The notes beneath the pieces are model-generated. The model had not been told where the DNA came from and searched no databases. It saw only the letters and a list, made by a program, of their open reading frames with translations. Positions 43,280 through 54,010 of a stretch of DNA of 64,000 nt are shown here, in pieces. Source of the DNA: Mycobacterium lepromatosis (GTDB lineage: Bacteria > Actinomycetota > Actinomycetes > Mycobacteriales > Mycobacteriaceae); assembly GCF_000975265.2 (NCBI RefSeq), contig NZ_CP083405.1, positions 2,914,001 to 2,978,000 on the forward strand, read 5' to 3'. Within the stretch, counting starts at the first letter, position 1. Every line of letters starts with the position of its first letter. The translations under genes were made by a program, and so were the position numbers.

Positions 43280-44330
43280 TGCGCAGAGCGCTGTGATTGG
43301 CTGCTGGTACGTTCGTTTTGGCAGTTGGCTGTTTGTGAGCATTGCACGCGCCGGCCCCTTTCGGTGCCGACCTAGTTGCGATCCAGGCGGCGGCGAGGGT
43401 CTCCGAACTGCCGAGACGGCGTCTTTATCGGCCTCGAATCCACCTTGGTGTTCGACATGGATCACAAGCAACTGCGGCTCATCGCATGGGATTTTATCGG
43501 TAAATGCGGCGCGAACCGGCCGGCAGCGCCGATCCCATTGGCTGCACCGAATATTTTCAAGACTGCGCCCGGTCATCTCTCGGTCACTCCATGACGCTGC
43601 TGGAGATCGACGGCTACCGTGTGCTAACCAATCCGGTGTGGCGTGACCGATGCTCGCCCTCGGACGTGGTTAGACTGCACCGGTTGCGTTTGCCGGCTGA
43701 TACAACTGAAAACACTGCCTGCCGTTCACGTGGTGATCATAAGCCACGACTACTACGACCATCTCGATATCGACCCTGTCGTCGGGTTTGCCCGCACTCA
43801 TTGGGTCCTGTTTTTGTGTCTTCTGGTGTCCGGTGTCCACCTTAGCGCGTGGGGCATCCCTGGGCATCGCATCGTTGAACTTGACTGGGATCAGAGTACT
43901 CCGGTCGACGAGCTCACCCTGATCTGTGCGCCGGCACGGTACTTCTCCGGGGTGCTTCCTGCACCGAAACACCACGCTGTGGGCGTCGTGGGGGTTGCTC
44001 GGTTTAAGTCGTCGCGCATATTTTGGTGGTGACACCGGCTACACCAAGAGCTTCGCGCAAGTCGCCGCTAACCACGGACCGTTCGACCTGACGTTGATGC
44101 CCATCGGCGCCTACCACCTGGCTGGCCGGATATTCACATGAACTCCGAGGAGGCGGTCCGGGCGCATCTGGACGCCACGAACTCGCGGTCAGGATTGCTG
44201 GTGCCGATGGGACACCTTCCGGCCGGCGCTTCCCTCGTGGGCTGAACTTGTTCAATGGCTGTTCGTTGCCGCCGAAGCTGCACAGATCCATGTCGCAACA
44301 CCCACCTCCGGTCAACGTCTCGATCCAGCA
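43280..44330 (+). pseudogene. Decayed metallo-beta-lactamase-fold protein (Rv0906-like)
   Basis: Segments in order are RDGVFIGLESTLVFDMDHKQ, then IPLAAPNIFKTAPGHLSVT, then TLLEIDGYRVLTNPVWRDRC and SPSDVV. The metal site VVIISHDYYDHLDIDPVVGF keeps HxxxDH-type spacing with one His changed to Tyr. AYFGGDTGYTKSFAQVAANH, FDLTLMPIGAYHLA and MNSEEAVRAHLDATN follow. Several frameshifts. It is a NAPE-phospholipase-D/UlaG-like ancestor. Confidence 0.85.
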
Positions 44331-44469
44331 GCGCCGTTGAAATTCAATCCCTAGTAGCGGCTGTAGCTTCGCTAGCAAATCCGGTGGGGTCTCGCCGCTG
44401 GAAGGCCCTCTTTTCGGTGTTTTTCGGTTCGCTCGGAAGTTTCGGGTTCCCACTCTAGAGTCTGCGGGC

Positions 44470-45310
44470 ATGACGAAGCGCGTGACAATAGCCGCTGTTG
44501 TGATGGTCTTGTTAGCGTTGAGCGGATGTCATTCCGCCTAACCACTGTCTAACCCGCTGTCCACTTTGTCTGATGCTTCTCCCAACGAGATGTCAGGGTT
44601 TGCATTCTGGTCTGTCGTCTCGACGACGCCGTATCCAAGGTCGACGTTCTGGTCAGCGACCTGATGAAAAGTAACAGCATACCGGGCATGGCCATCGTTA
44701 TCGTTAACAGTGGAAAGAAACTTTACGCTAACCGTTTTATTGTCAATGGAATAAGCAAATTTGACGGTCAAGACAACAAGGTTGACGCGGAGACGTCTTT
44801 CAGTTGGCCCCGGGTCGGGGCAGTGACGAACTTTGCGGTGCCGCCATCCGAGGACATTGACATCATCGTGCTGACCAATGCCGCTACGTACGGCGCGCCG
44901 GAAAAACTGACGGTAGAATTCGTAGATCTGTTGCAGTAAGGTTAGATTCACGAGAACTAGGTGGTCCTGTCCAGCCATGCGGCCGGCTCGATGAACAACC
45001 CGGAAGGTATGTTGGTCAGCAAACAGCCCCCCAGTCAGTCCTGCGCCGGCCAGACCGCTGAGCGACTACTTCGGCGTGTACGCCAAGTGACTACTGGGGT
45101 CCGGCCATTAATGACCACACGACACGGCACGTTACAGCTGACTATAGGAACAGAAGGGTACTCTAACACACTGGGACGTTGATACCTTCACATCCCCGTT
45201 GATGAACGAAATTTTCGATTCCGGAATGATTTCCAAGACGGTTTTCTCCCAGTTTCCTTGGAGCCGTATCGAGTCTTGAGTACTACGACAAAGAAAAACT
45301 GGGTACGTGC
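44470..45310 (+). pseudogene. Decayed serine beta-lactamase-like lipoprotein (Rv0907-like), internally deleted
   Basis: The signal region MTKRVTIAAVVMVLLALSGC is a good lipobox (LSGC) followed by a stop. LVSDLMKSNSIPGMAIVIVN matches the N-terminal domain in another frame, and SFSW is where the SxxK motif region should begin. The text then jumps to the C-terminal AVPPSEDIDIIVLTNAATYG and PLSDYFGVYAK. A central deletion of several hundred residues has removed the active site. Confidence 0.75.
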
Positions 45311-45472
45311 ACACGATGACCTCATCGTCGTCCGGTGGATTGATCGGCGCCGAGGTGACGTGACGCATTGCCGAGGTCAGGAGCAAAGCCCTTCTGCGAC
45401 GTGCCGCCTGAAACATCGAAAAAATCCTGCGGGCCAAAGTATTTAACCGAAACAATGTGATCTTGTTCGTGT

Positions 45473-45553
45473 TGCTGATGATACTGTTGGCGACGGGTTT
45501 GGCGATCAACGAGTTGCTTGGCTTGCTCATTGTCGCCAACAGTATCATCAGCA
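45473..45553. repeat. 22-bp perfect inverted repeat inside ctpE remnant
   Basis: Arm 45473-45494 is the exact reverse complement of 45532-45553, with 37 bp between. The arms cover two adjacent membrane-segment codon runs (LLMILLATG and [10 protein letters not shown]). Confidence 0.95.
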
Positions 45554-46536
45554 TGATTCAGGAGATTTGGGTCAAGCAGAAGCTGGACCAGCTAGCGATC
45601 GTTGGGTAGAGAAAACCTTTGGTGCGCAGGTAATCAGGGACTCGAATTTTCTGTCCGGCGAGGCGGAGCCGTTTACCAAGGCTATCGGCAATGCGGTGAT
45701 GTCGGGTAGTTTTGTCGTAGCTGGTACTGGTTCCTATCGCGCCACCATGGTGGTCCTGCAAGCCTATGACGTCCAACTGACAGAGGAGGAGAGCAAGTGC
45801 ACTCTGGTGAAATTCAAACTGCACAAAGTATTAGCCGGATCCTGCAGTTCATCATCTGCCTATTAGTGCCGGCGTGTCTGCTGACTAGTTAAAGATGTTG
45901 TTCACCACACCTGCAGGGGGGCGATTGTCTGTGTTGCGGATGGTGGGGTGCGCTGGAATCTCTGGTGTCAGAAGAACTAGTGGTGATGACGTCGATTGCT
46001 TTCACGGTCGGCTTCGTCAGGCTAGGTCAACGTCAGTGCCTGTTACAAGAGTTGACCGCTATCGAAGATAGCCCGGGTCGATGTGATCTGTGTGGAGAAG
46101 AATGATACCTTGACTGAAACCGGTATTGCATGTCTGCTTTGTTTAGGATCTGACTGTCCAACGGTCTTAACGGGAAGATGGTGCGGAGAGGGTGTCCTCG
46201 TTGGCCGTTGCCGTTGCCTACCCCAATGCCAGCATGCGGGCGATCGTTGAGACCTATCAGCGACCGCCTGGCTGGACCTCCACCGCAACAGCACCTTTCA
46301 AGTTGGCCACCAAATGGAGTGGCATGTCCTATAGCGACCACGGTAATTGGGTGATCGGTGCGCCCGATGTGCTGCTCGATCCGGCTTCCACTTCTGCTTA
46401 CCAGGCCGAACGGATCGGCGTGCAGGGGTTGCAGGTCCTGCTGCTCGATGCCTGCTACGTAGTCCTCGATCATCCGCAGAAGCCGGGCCGTGTCACCCCG
46501 GTGGGGCTGGAGCGAAAAGTGCGAACAAACTCCCTA

Positions 46537-46599
46537 GATATTATGAAATCTATTCCTGATATTATGAAATCTATTCCTGATATTATGAAATCTATTCCT
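46537..46599 (+). repeat. 21-bp minisatellite, three perfect copies
   Basis: Units 46537-46557, 46558-46578 and 46579-46599 are identical, each beginning GATATTATGAAATC. Because 21 is a multiple of three it encodes DIMKSIP three times in the ctpE frame, followed by VQYFSV. It is a length-polymorphism (VNTR) candidate. Confidence 0.97.
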
Positions 46600-47689
46600 G
46601 TCCAATATTTTTCGGTATAAGAAATCGTAGGAGACAACACTGTATCTGTCAGTGTCGTTGCCAGCATGCTCGGGTTTCATGGCTATATGCTAAGCTTTTT
46701 AGCTTACCTCCACGCCAAAACGAGCTGGCTGAGTCGCCGGAGAGTCACATCATGTTCGGTAGGGTGCGACCCGAGCAGAAACGCGTCGTCATTTGTGCCC
46801 TGTTATCGCGCAGTCATATCGTAGCGATGGCCGGTGACGGCGTCAACGACGTGTTGGCGCTCAAGGATGTCGATATCGGTGTTACGATGGGTGCGGGCAG
46901 CCTCGCATCCTGCACGGTTGCTCAGATGGTGTTGCTGAACGACATGTTTGCAACGCCGCTTTACGTTGTTTGCTAGGGACGCCGGTTAAGCGGCAACATC
47001 GAGCGTGTGGTCAATCTGGTTTTGACTAAGACGGTGTATTTGGTGCTGTTAGCTTGGTCCCGAATGCTTGTTTCTAAACTACTCTAAAATGGACTTGTTG
47101 TATCCGTTTCCGCCAGTCCACGCCACCATCGTGGCGTGGTGCACGACCGGAATCTCGTAATTCATTCGTTGGTAACCAACAACTAGCATGCTGACCATGG
47201 CTTCGTCCGGTGGGTGCGGACGTCGGTGTAGTGGTCGGCGACGCGATTTTCTTCTCCTGCTTCGTGGTTTACCACGGTAGTCACGCTAGTTGGTAGTAAC
47301 AGGATCAGGTGTCGACAGCGGCGCTGTTCACGTTGCTGGTGACTGGCACTATGGGTATTTGCTGTGTTGGCGCGTCACTACCGCTGGTGGCGGTTGGTGT
47401 TGATCATTGGGTCGGATGTGGCCTATGCGGCTATCTTCAGGGTGCCGTTGACTCAGAAAAGTTCTTCCTGGATCCGTCGAATCTCGTGGTGACATCAACC
47501 GTGCTGGGGATCGGCGTGCTCGAAGCCACATTGATCGAGGCAATATGGTGGATTTGGGCCAAGAAGTTTGGTCTACACCCTCGGTTGTTGCGGTAGTTTG
47601 GCCGGGGCCAATAACAATCTGGCAAGTAGGATTTCATCAGTACTAAGAGTCTCGGAGGAATTGATGGAAAAGGACATAGATAGGTAGGA

Positions 47690-47878
47690 ATGGGAATTCT
47701 GGACAAAGCAAAGGACCTACTGGTGCAGAACGCTGACAAGGTCAAAACGGTGCTCGACAGGGTCGGCGAGTTCGTCGACGAAAAAACGAAAGGCCAGTAT
47801 ATTGACGCTATCTATAAGGTAGCTGAAGAGGCCAAGAAGGCTGCTAGTTCTGACACTTCGAGTGACCAGCAGGACTAA
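47690..47878 (+). CDS. Small antitoxin-like protein (Rv0909-like)
   Basis: 62 aa, [18 protein letters not shown] start, then [17 protein letters not shown]. It is highly charged and helical, matching the Rv0909/CsbD-like short antitoxin family. AGGTAGG lies just upstream. Four bases separate its stop from the next gene, so the two are one operon. Rv0909-Rv0910 has been described in M. tuberculosis as a candidate type II toxin-antitoxin pair; the role here is inferred. It is intact between two pseudogenes. Confidence 0.85.
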   Translation: MGILDKAKDLLVQNADKVKTVLDRVGEFVDEKTKGQYIDAIYKVAEEAKKAASSDTSSDQQD

Positions 47879-47882
47879 GAGT

Positions 47883-48329
47883 ATGGCGAAACTCACCGGA
47901 TCTATCGACGTACCACTACCACCGGATGAGGCGTGGATGTGCGCTTCCGATCTGTCCCGCTTCGACGAATGGCTAACGATTCACCGGGTGTGGCGCAGCA
48001 AGTTGCCCGAAGTGGTGGAGAAGGGCACGGTCATCGAGTCCTATGTTGAGGTCAAAGGCATGTCCAATCGGATCAAATGGACGGTCGTGCGTTACAAAGC
48101 GCCCGAGGCCATGACGCTCAACGGCGACGGTGTTGGCGGTGTCAAGGTCAAGATGATTGCCAAGGTTGCGCCTAAGGACGACGGCTCTGTCGTCAGTTTT
48201 GATGTGCATCTGGGTGGCCCCGCGCTGTGTGGACCGATCGGCCTGATCGTCGCCGTTGCGCTGCGAAGCGATATCCGCGAATCGCTGCAGAACTTTGTTG
48301 CGGTGTTCTCGCGACCGGAACGGGTCTGA
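47883..48329 (+). CDS. SRPBCC-fold toxin-like protein (Rv0910-like)
   Basis: 148 aa from ATG 47883 (MAKLTGSIDVPLPPDEAWMC). The START/polyketide-cyclase-like fold is shown by WLTIHRVWRSKLPEVVEKGT, VIESYVEVKGMSNRIKWTVV and GVKVKMIAKVAPKDDGSVVS. The frame opens 21 bases earlier, but the M. tuberculosis protein begins MAKL. Reported as the toxin partner of Rv0909; the biochemical target is not established. Residue-for-residue conservation looks high, so it is under selection. Confidence 0.88.
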   Translation: MAKLTGSIDVPLPPDEAWMCASDLSRFDEWLTIHRVWRSKLPEVVEKGTVIESYVEVKGMSNRIKWTVVRYKAPEAMTLNGDGVGGVKVKMIAKVAPKDDGSVVSFDVHLGGPALCGPIGLIVAVALRSDIRESLQNFVAVFSRPERV

Positions 48330-48478
48330 TCCGGAGTCGTGGCGCTCGTCGTTGACCAGCCCGGTGGGGCCGTCGTCGAACAGCGGTTAGCATCGGTCGG
48401 GCTGTGACTTTCTGGTTTGGCGCGAGTCGATCGTAGTCAACCTTCATTGCCAGAGACAGGTACTACGAGGTGGTTATC

Positions 48479-49196
48479 ATGCCCATCCGTAACAGCGTGC
48501 CGCTGGGCGTTCCCCGTTGGGTCGATTTGATGTCGTCGGATGTTAAGCGCGCCGAGGATTCTACGGCACGGTATTTGGCTTTAAGTTTGATTTTGCCGGA
48601 ACAGAATATGATGGATACATCAATGCCGCAAAGGACGGTCACCGGGTCGTCGGCCTGATGGTCAACCGGTCTGAGATGTAGTCCCCTGACAACTGGGCCA
48701 ACTATTTCCGTACCAGCGATATCAAACAATTGTGTCCGTGGTTACCGCGGCGAATGGCCCGATAGGGTATAGTATCGATGGAATACTTGCTAAGGGTTTC
48801 ATGGCGACTGACCCGTCGGAAGCGTCGTTTGGTTTGTGCAAACCACTGGAACACCGCGGCGTCGAGTTAATTAGTGAAGCTGGGACGTCCGTTTGGCACC
48901 AACTGTCCACACACGATTACCTAGTCGCTTTCGGGTTCTTTCGCGAGCCCTTCAGCTGACGGACCTAGCAGATTTTTGGCAACGACGAATTTCGTTACAC
49001 TAAAGCATGTTTTCGGTGACCAACAACTTCTCAGCGTGATGGACGGCACTGCTTTTCTGTCGGGTGGTATCTCGTCGAATTGGGCCATCTTTTTGATGTT
49101 GAGGATGTTGACAAAACGGTGCAAGTGATAACAGAACATGGCGGCGCCGTTTTGCGTGCGGATGAAGACACCCCTATGGCCATCTTGCTGCGGTGA
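48479..49196 (+). pseudogene. Decayed double-VOC glyoxalase protein (Rv0911-like)
   Basis: MPIRNSVPLGVPRWVDLMSS and DVKRAED open it in frame. Then in shifted frames there are KFDFAGTEYDGYINAAKDGH, RVVGLMVNRSEM, LAKGFMATDPSEASFGLCKP and LEHRGVELISEAGTSVWHQL. The second domain ends WAIFLMLRMLTKR, in another frame VDKTVQVITEHGGAVLRADE. Frameshifts show it is dead. Confidence 0.85.
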
Positions 49197-49291
49197 CTGA
49201 ACCGACACGGTGTGGTTCTAAACTGGTCTTTGTTGCACAGCGTAGTCACACACGCCGCGCACCGACCAGGCACCCTACTAGGGTCGCAACT

Positions 49292-49726
49292 ATGACCCAC
49301 CGACTGCGCCTTGGTTGGCTGGTAGCGTTTTTTGCCACGATCGTCTTGATCAGCGCCTGGATACCGTGGCTTACGACGAAGGTCAATGACGACGGTTGGG
49401 CCAACGCTATGGGCGGCACACACGGTAGCCTGGAACTTCCGTCTGGCTTCGGTGCGGGCCAGCTCATCGTGTTACTGTCGTCGACGCTGCTGGTGGCCGG
49501 GGCGATGATGGGTCGCGGACTGTCGGTCAAGGTTGCTTCGATTGCCGCGCTGATTATTTCATTGCTCATCGTGGTTCTCATAATGTGGTATTATCAGCTC
49601 AACGTCAATCCGCCGGTGGCCGCCGAATACGGGCTATATCTTGGTGCAGCGGGAGCGATATGCGCTACGGTGTTCTCGGTATGGGCAGTAGTCGCGGCAT
49701 TGGTCGCTGGTCGGTCCAGACTGTGA
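49292..49726 (+). CDS. Small integral membrane protein (Rv0912-like)
   Basis: 144 aa from ATG 49292 (MTHRLRLGWLVAFFATIVLI). Four hydrophobic segments are visible: about 7-25, 62-80 (LIVLLSSTLLVAGAMM), 85-105 (IAALIISLLIVVLIMWYY) and 118-140. An extracytoplasmic loop contains NDDGWANAMGGTHGSLELPS. Function unknown. The frame opens at 49193, but the upstream part is basic and overlaps the dead glyoxalase gene. Length and sequence agree with Rv0912. Confidence 0.85.
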   Translation: MTHRLRLGWLVAFFATIVLISAWIPWLTTKVNDDGWANAMGGTHGSLELPSGFGAGQLIVLLSSTLLVAGAMMGRGLSVKVASIAALIISLLIVVLIMWYYQLNVNPPVAAEYGLYLGAAGAICATVFSVWAVVAALVAGRSRL

Positions 49727-49729
49727 AGT

Positions 49730-50399
49730 CTCAGGCCGAGAGTAATCCGTGTTTGCCTGCGATGGCGTTGTCGCCAGGCTTGTTGCCGCCGAATGCGAAG
49801 GGCGTGAGCATGACTTCGTAGCTATCCAGGCCACAGATAGGTGACGGTTTCCGTCGCTTCCCAGTACGGATGCTGCTGCACGGGTTCGATCGTAGTTTGC
49901 CGCAAGCGAGCGGATCGTATTCTGCTGCGCCTTCTTGTCCGGGAAAGACCGGCACAGGTGTTCGTGGTGGTCTATGATGGCCGCTTCGGTCTTCTCCGCA
50001 ATTTCTAGCGCTAGTTTCCAGCTGGGCTGGCCACATATCGCACCGTTGCTGTCGTAGCTTGCCTCGAACGTATGGTAAAAAGGCAGTCTAACCAGCTTAC
50101 GGTAAAACTACACTGTCTCTTTGAGATTTGACGAACAGCGAGCAAAAAGGTTGGCGTCGACTGACACGAGCTCGCGGGGCCAATGTGTTCTCCGTTGCGT
50201 TTTCTGGTTGTTCACTGTTACTCTAACTCGCTGAGCCTGTACATTTGCAGGTCTCTAATAGTTCGATTGTTCCTGCCGCGGAGTCTGCGGCATTCCGTCG
50301 CAGCGATTTGAGCCGGGTATCCAAGCGGAACGCGTGCTGTTGGAAATGGTTTTCGGCAGTTGAAGTTTGCTCACCTGGACGTCAGTGGTCCGGGTTGCG
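49730..50399. other. Unassigned decayed region
   Basis: Minus-strand reading near 49850-50080 gives PSWKLALEIAEKTEAAIIDH then HEHLCRSFPDKKAQQNTIRS. This is coding-like but I cannot assign it. The rest shows nothing. Confidence 0.35.
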
Positions 50400-51740
50400 T
50401 CGAATACCATATGAGTAAGAAGCGTCAGCATTTAAGTCGGTGGTCTGGGTGACCAGTTAGCCGTCGTCTTCACCGATATTACCAGACCGCGGAGCCATCG
50501 CACTTACACTTCCGTAGATACCGTCGCCGAATGAGTAGCGCTCCTGGTTTACGGTCCAGCAGAAATTGTTTAGCCAATCCGTCTAAGAAGAACTAGCCCG
50601 GTTGGCCGGTGGCGGCATAAGCGTAGCGATACTTGCGGGCGGGATAGTCGGCACTGATTATACCACACTCAGTGATCGATTCCGACAGTTACTTTTCTGT
50701 TCCCACATTGGTGACCAGGGTGAATCGCCAACGGTGCAGCCAGGATTGCGAACGATTCAGCGCCAAGAAGCGGAAGAGCCGATCCCATTTTCCGCCAGTG
50801 GCTCCGCATGCAAAAGGGTGTGGCCAACTTTCGAAAGATCTATCATGCATGATCTTGTCACCCTTTTCGTAAGCGTTGACGAAATATGGTACGGAACGTA
50901 AGTTCCGCCTCGAACCACTGGATGTCGCCGGTGTCTGGAGCACCACGAAGCGAGACGGTATGTCGGGATAGAATCATGGCAAGTACACGTTGTGCTCGAG
51001 CAGTCTTGGACCCCAGAACAATGGGCAATTGTTGAGGATCGTGTAGTTTTTGTTGAACGCCGTATCGTGTGGCGGCCGCAGACCGGGCAGCGGGATGTCG
51101 ACGTTGTGTGCCAGCTCGTTGCTTGTCTTGTCGATGCTATAGTGTATGTACGGGTCCTGCTTGCTGTATTAAAGAACAGCAGTTCTCCGGTCTTGTTGTC
51201 CACTTCGAGATTTGCGAGAAGTTCTAGTCACCCACAAACGGCCGTTCCCGGTCTCCTTGCCGAGCGTATTGGCGGGATAGGGTTCTATGGGGTACAGATT
51301 GCACTGGTATAAGCTGGTTAGCGCTATGCGCCGATGGACAGTGACGTTGGTGCTCAACGCGTCCTTCATCTGGGTACGGATCACCATTCCTGTTCATGCT
51401 TAGCCGATTTCACCGGTTCGGCCCAACCAGGCCACAGCGGCTCGCTTACGGCATGATCGGACAAAATTCTTCTGTGTGTATAAAGCTTTTGCGAAAAAGG
51501 CTTTTCCATCGCGGAAGCCGACCATGTGCAGCATGCTGTCGCTATCGAACGGCTGATAGGCCTTTCGAACTCCGGGTGCAGTGGGTTTTCAGTGTTTTGT
51601 CGGTAGATAAGCGTTTAGATCGTTGGGTATTTCTCCCGCTACAGCGGTGAAGTCGTTGGCGTTCTATTCGATCTTCTGCAGTCGCCACGGGCTAATTCGG
51701 TAGAGATGGCCGTCGTCTTAGGGCAGGGTAAACAGGAACG
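50400..51740 (-). pseudogene. Decayed carotenoid-cleavage dioxygenase family protein (Rv0913c-like)
   Basis: Minus-strand pieces fit the RPE65/carotenoid oxygenase fold in order. DNKTGELLFFN (after the TAHPK metal-His region) comes first, then IDKTSNELAHNVDIPLPG, PHDTAF...NYTILNN, PLFWGPRLLEHNVYLP and PYFVNAYEKGDKIMHD. MFRFLALNR-like LFRFLALNRSQSWLHRWRF follows, and finally GDGIYGSVSAMAPRSGNIGE and LVTQTTDLNADASYS. Frameshifted at several points. Confidence 0.75.
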
Positions 51741-51779
51741 TGCTAACAATTTTTAACATCCATGTCAGGATTCCTCTAC

Positions 51780-53100
51780 AGTGCTGACAACGAAACTGAC
51801 TGTGGTGGCGTTACTGCTGCTAAAATTCAACTTAGTGAAACTCTTTGCGTTCGGTACGTGGTAGTCATCGGCCGGACCGTTGACCTGCTCGCCGCGTCCA
51901 GCGGCATCCGCACGCCAGATTCCTCCACCGGATGGCTGGCTCTGGGATTGATCGGCAACCGGTAACAGATCTCGATCTCACTGCCTGCGATAGCCTTCCA
52001 CGATTCGCCGAGGTCGGTCAGCCCGATGTGGTTGATGGCCAGGTACTCGCTAGGGGTACAGTATGTTGTGCACCTATAGAAACCGTCGACGTCGTTCCGG
52101 CTCACCTATGAGCGGTTCAGTGTGTTCTCAGTACCGCAGCCCGCATATGCGGAAGCACGTATGGGTCGTTAGGAGCGTGGTCGGGCTTTTGCCACAGGTC
52201 CAGCCGACGGTGCGGTGTCCCCAGCCATTGATGCGACCGATCGGTGTGCACCAGGATGAGCTCGCATATATGTGTCGCCGACGAGAACCAATCCGGAGCC
52301 GCCGTCGATCATCTGATTACAGTCTAACCGCTGCAGTCAGCCTTCGATTACCGGGTTGACGGTGTCATCGACCTGAGCCAAGTCGGGATCGTTCAACCCC
52401 GGGTGTGAGCGTTGGAGGTGCGGCGCGCGTTGGCGAAGTTGAGCTGCCCAATGGCTCGCAGATGGGAGTTGTTTTAGCCCGTAATATGGTCGTATTCGTT
52501 GGCAATCGGCGCGACCGTCTCCTATGGCTACCGATAGCGCACTTCGGCCTCTCAGGACTGGTCTACGCTGCGGCGCCGAGATGCTAGTCGACAGTGTCAC
52601 TGGGAACTGTTTTCTCTAGCTAGCTCCAGGTTTTCTCTGTTGAAGTTGCGAGTGAAATCAGTTTGTTAGAGGCCGAGAATTGGCACACCAGTCGAGCCGT
52701 CTATATGCCGCACGTACTGTCTATTCGATCCAATCTGAGACCTTAGCCGGTGTTTACGGCCGGAAGTTGCACCAAACTTGGTTGCTGCGTTGCAATCGGT
52801 AACGGGAGACAAGCCTGAATGTCCAACCTGGAGGTGGTCAAATTGGGCAGGGGAAACCCAAGAAACTGTCAGATATCAGCCGAAACACTGCCGCGCGTAG
52901 CCTGGTGCCGAAATGTCAATCGGCCAAGGTAGCACACTTGACAGTGCGTCCAGCGGGGAGTCTAAGCAGCCCGCTGACATCACGGCCATGGTGGAGAGCT
53001 CCGGTCCAATCTGTCACGAATTTCATTTATCTCCAAGGTATTTCAAGAATGATCGTGGTATCAGAGCTTCGGCAATGACAGGCGTAGTATCATTACAGTT
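51780..53100 (-). pseudogene. Decayed lipid-carrier/thiolase (Rv0914c-like)
   Basis: Reading the minus strand from about 52545: IANEYDHITG, NNSHLRAIGQLNFANARRTS, then DPDLAQVDDTVNPVIEG and LDCNQMIDGGSGLVLV. NDVDGFYRCTTYCTPSEYLA, INHIGLTDLGESWKAIAGSE and IEICYRLPIN follow. In SCP-x thiolases the HDCFT motif precedes PSEYLA; here it is TTYCT. The N-terminal part beyond 52600 is hardly recognisable. Confidence 0.8.
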
Positions 53101-53249
53101 GCTTCCATGCAACGGAGCATCGCGGCAAGCTCGTCGTAGATACTATCAGCGACTTACCGCCCCTGCGGCGCTAGCCGGAGGCGCAGCATCAGCAAACCTG
53201 AACACCATGTGCCGGGGCACATGTCAACGATCTCATTTAGTTGGTGGTC

Positions 53250-54010
53250 AGGCCGGCTAGATTTGGGGAATATCCTGGACGGTCGCAACCGCTATACGTC
53301 GTACGGGTTATGGGGAATGTCGGCCGTGTTTTCCACCGGCATTCTGTAGAGGATTTGTCGTTCCTCGGCTTGCGCCTTTACGGCCAGGTAGCCCATTGTC
53401 CATTAGGGAGGTGCCCCAATGGCCACCTGGATGGTCGTCATCCAGCTCTGCGGCACCGACAATCAGCCGACCGAAACTGCCTGATCCAAACCGGCGGTCA
53501 CCGGACTGTCTAGGCCCGGTCCAGTTGGGTAACAACCTATAAAGTCAGCGGCAGCCCTCATATGACAGGCGCTGGTCGGGTACTCTGCCTCTGATCAAGC
53601 CGTCTGGGCGCCGTAATTGTCCAGGTCACCAGACTGGTAGTTGGTCGCCATGTCCGATTGCTTTTCACATGGCAAAGTGCGGCTGCTCGACACCTGTGGC
53701 GAGGTCCCGCTATTGCTACTGGCAGTTGTTGGCGTTACGAGCCACTTCGTCACACACCCCGTATCGGACGATCACTATGGCCTGAATGTTTAACCATCGG
53801 AATCATCGAGGTCGCCGTTATTGGCATGCTAGACTGCAATGGCCTCTGGACCAACCCGGTTTGGTCGGTGATCTCTGGTGGTTCCTGTTACGGAGTTAAC
53901 TCTGGCAGCGCATCCAACACCTTAGCGGCATCGGTATCCATCCTCTGGGCGTCCTGGTCTCAGAAGTCCTGATACTGATTAGTAAACTGTGATCTCTGTG
54001 GCGTTTTCCC
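53250..54010 (-). pseudogene. Decayed PPE-family protein (PPE14-like position)
   Basis: A minus-strand segment near 53930-53990 reads YQDFWDQDAQRMDTDAAKVL then DALPELTP, the mid-region of PPE N-terminal domains (YxxMWxQDAxxMxxY). The C-terminal PPE-SVP motif appears as VGxLSVPQSWMTTIQVAIGA near 53430. Position next to the Rv0914c remnant matches PPE14 of M. tuberculosis. The N-terminal part is not seen. Confidence 0.6.

Larger units (their letters stand above)
45310..47596 (+). pseudogene. ctpE: Decayed P-type cation ATPase CtpE
   Basis: Full-length remnant of the roughly 800-aa calcium-transporting P-type ATPase. AEVTxRIAEVRSKAL and [20 protein letters not shown] open it. GNAVMSGSFVVAGTGSYRAT and [19 protein letters not shown] follow. 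[16 protein letters not shown] replaces the phosphorylation motif DKTGTLT, so the catalytic Asp is gone. [24 protein letters not shown] nucleotide-domain sequence, [20 protein letters not shown] and [19 protein letters not shown] come next, and SNLVVTSTVLGIGVLEATLI ends it. It also holds a 22-bp inverted repeat and a 21-bp minisatellite. Confidence 0.93.

Noticed and set aside
46537..46599. The three 21-bp units as a mini CRISPR array.
   Set aside because: Units are directly contiguous without spacers; it is a minisatellite. No CRISPR-like array was seen anywhere in the window.
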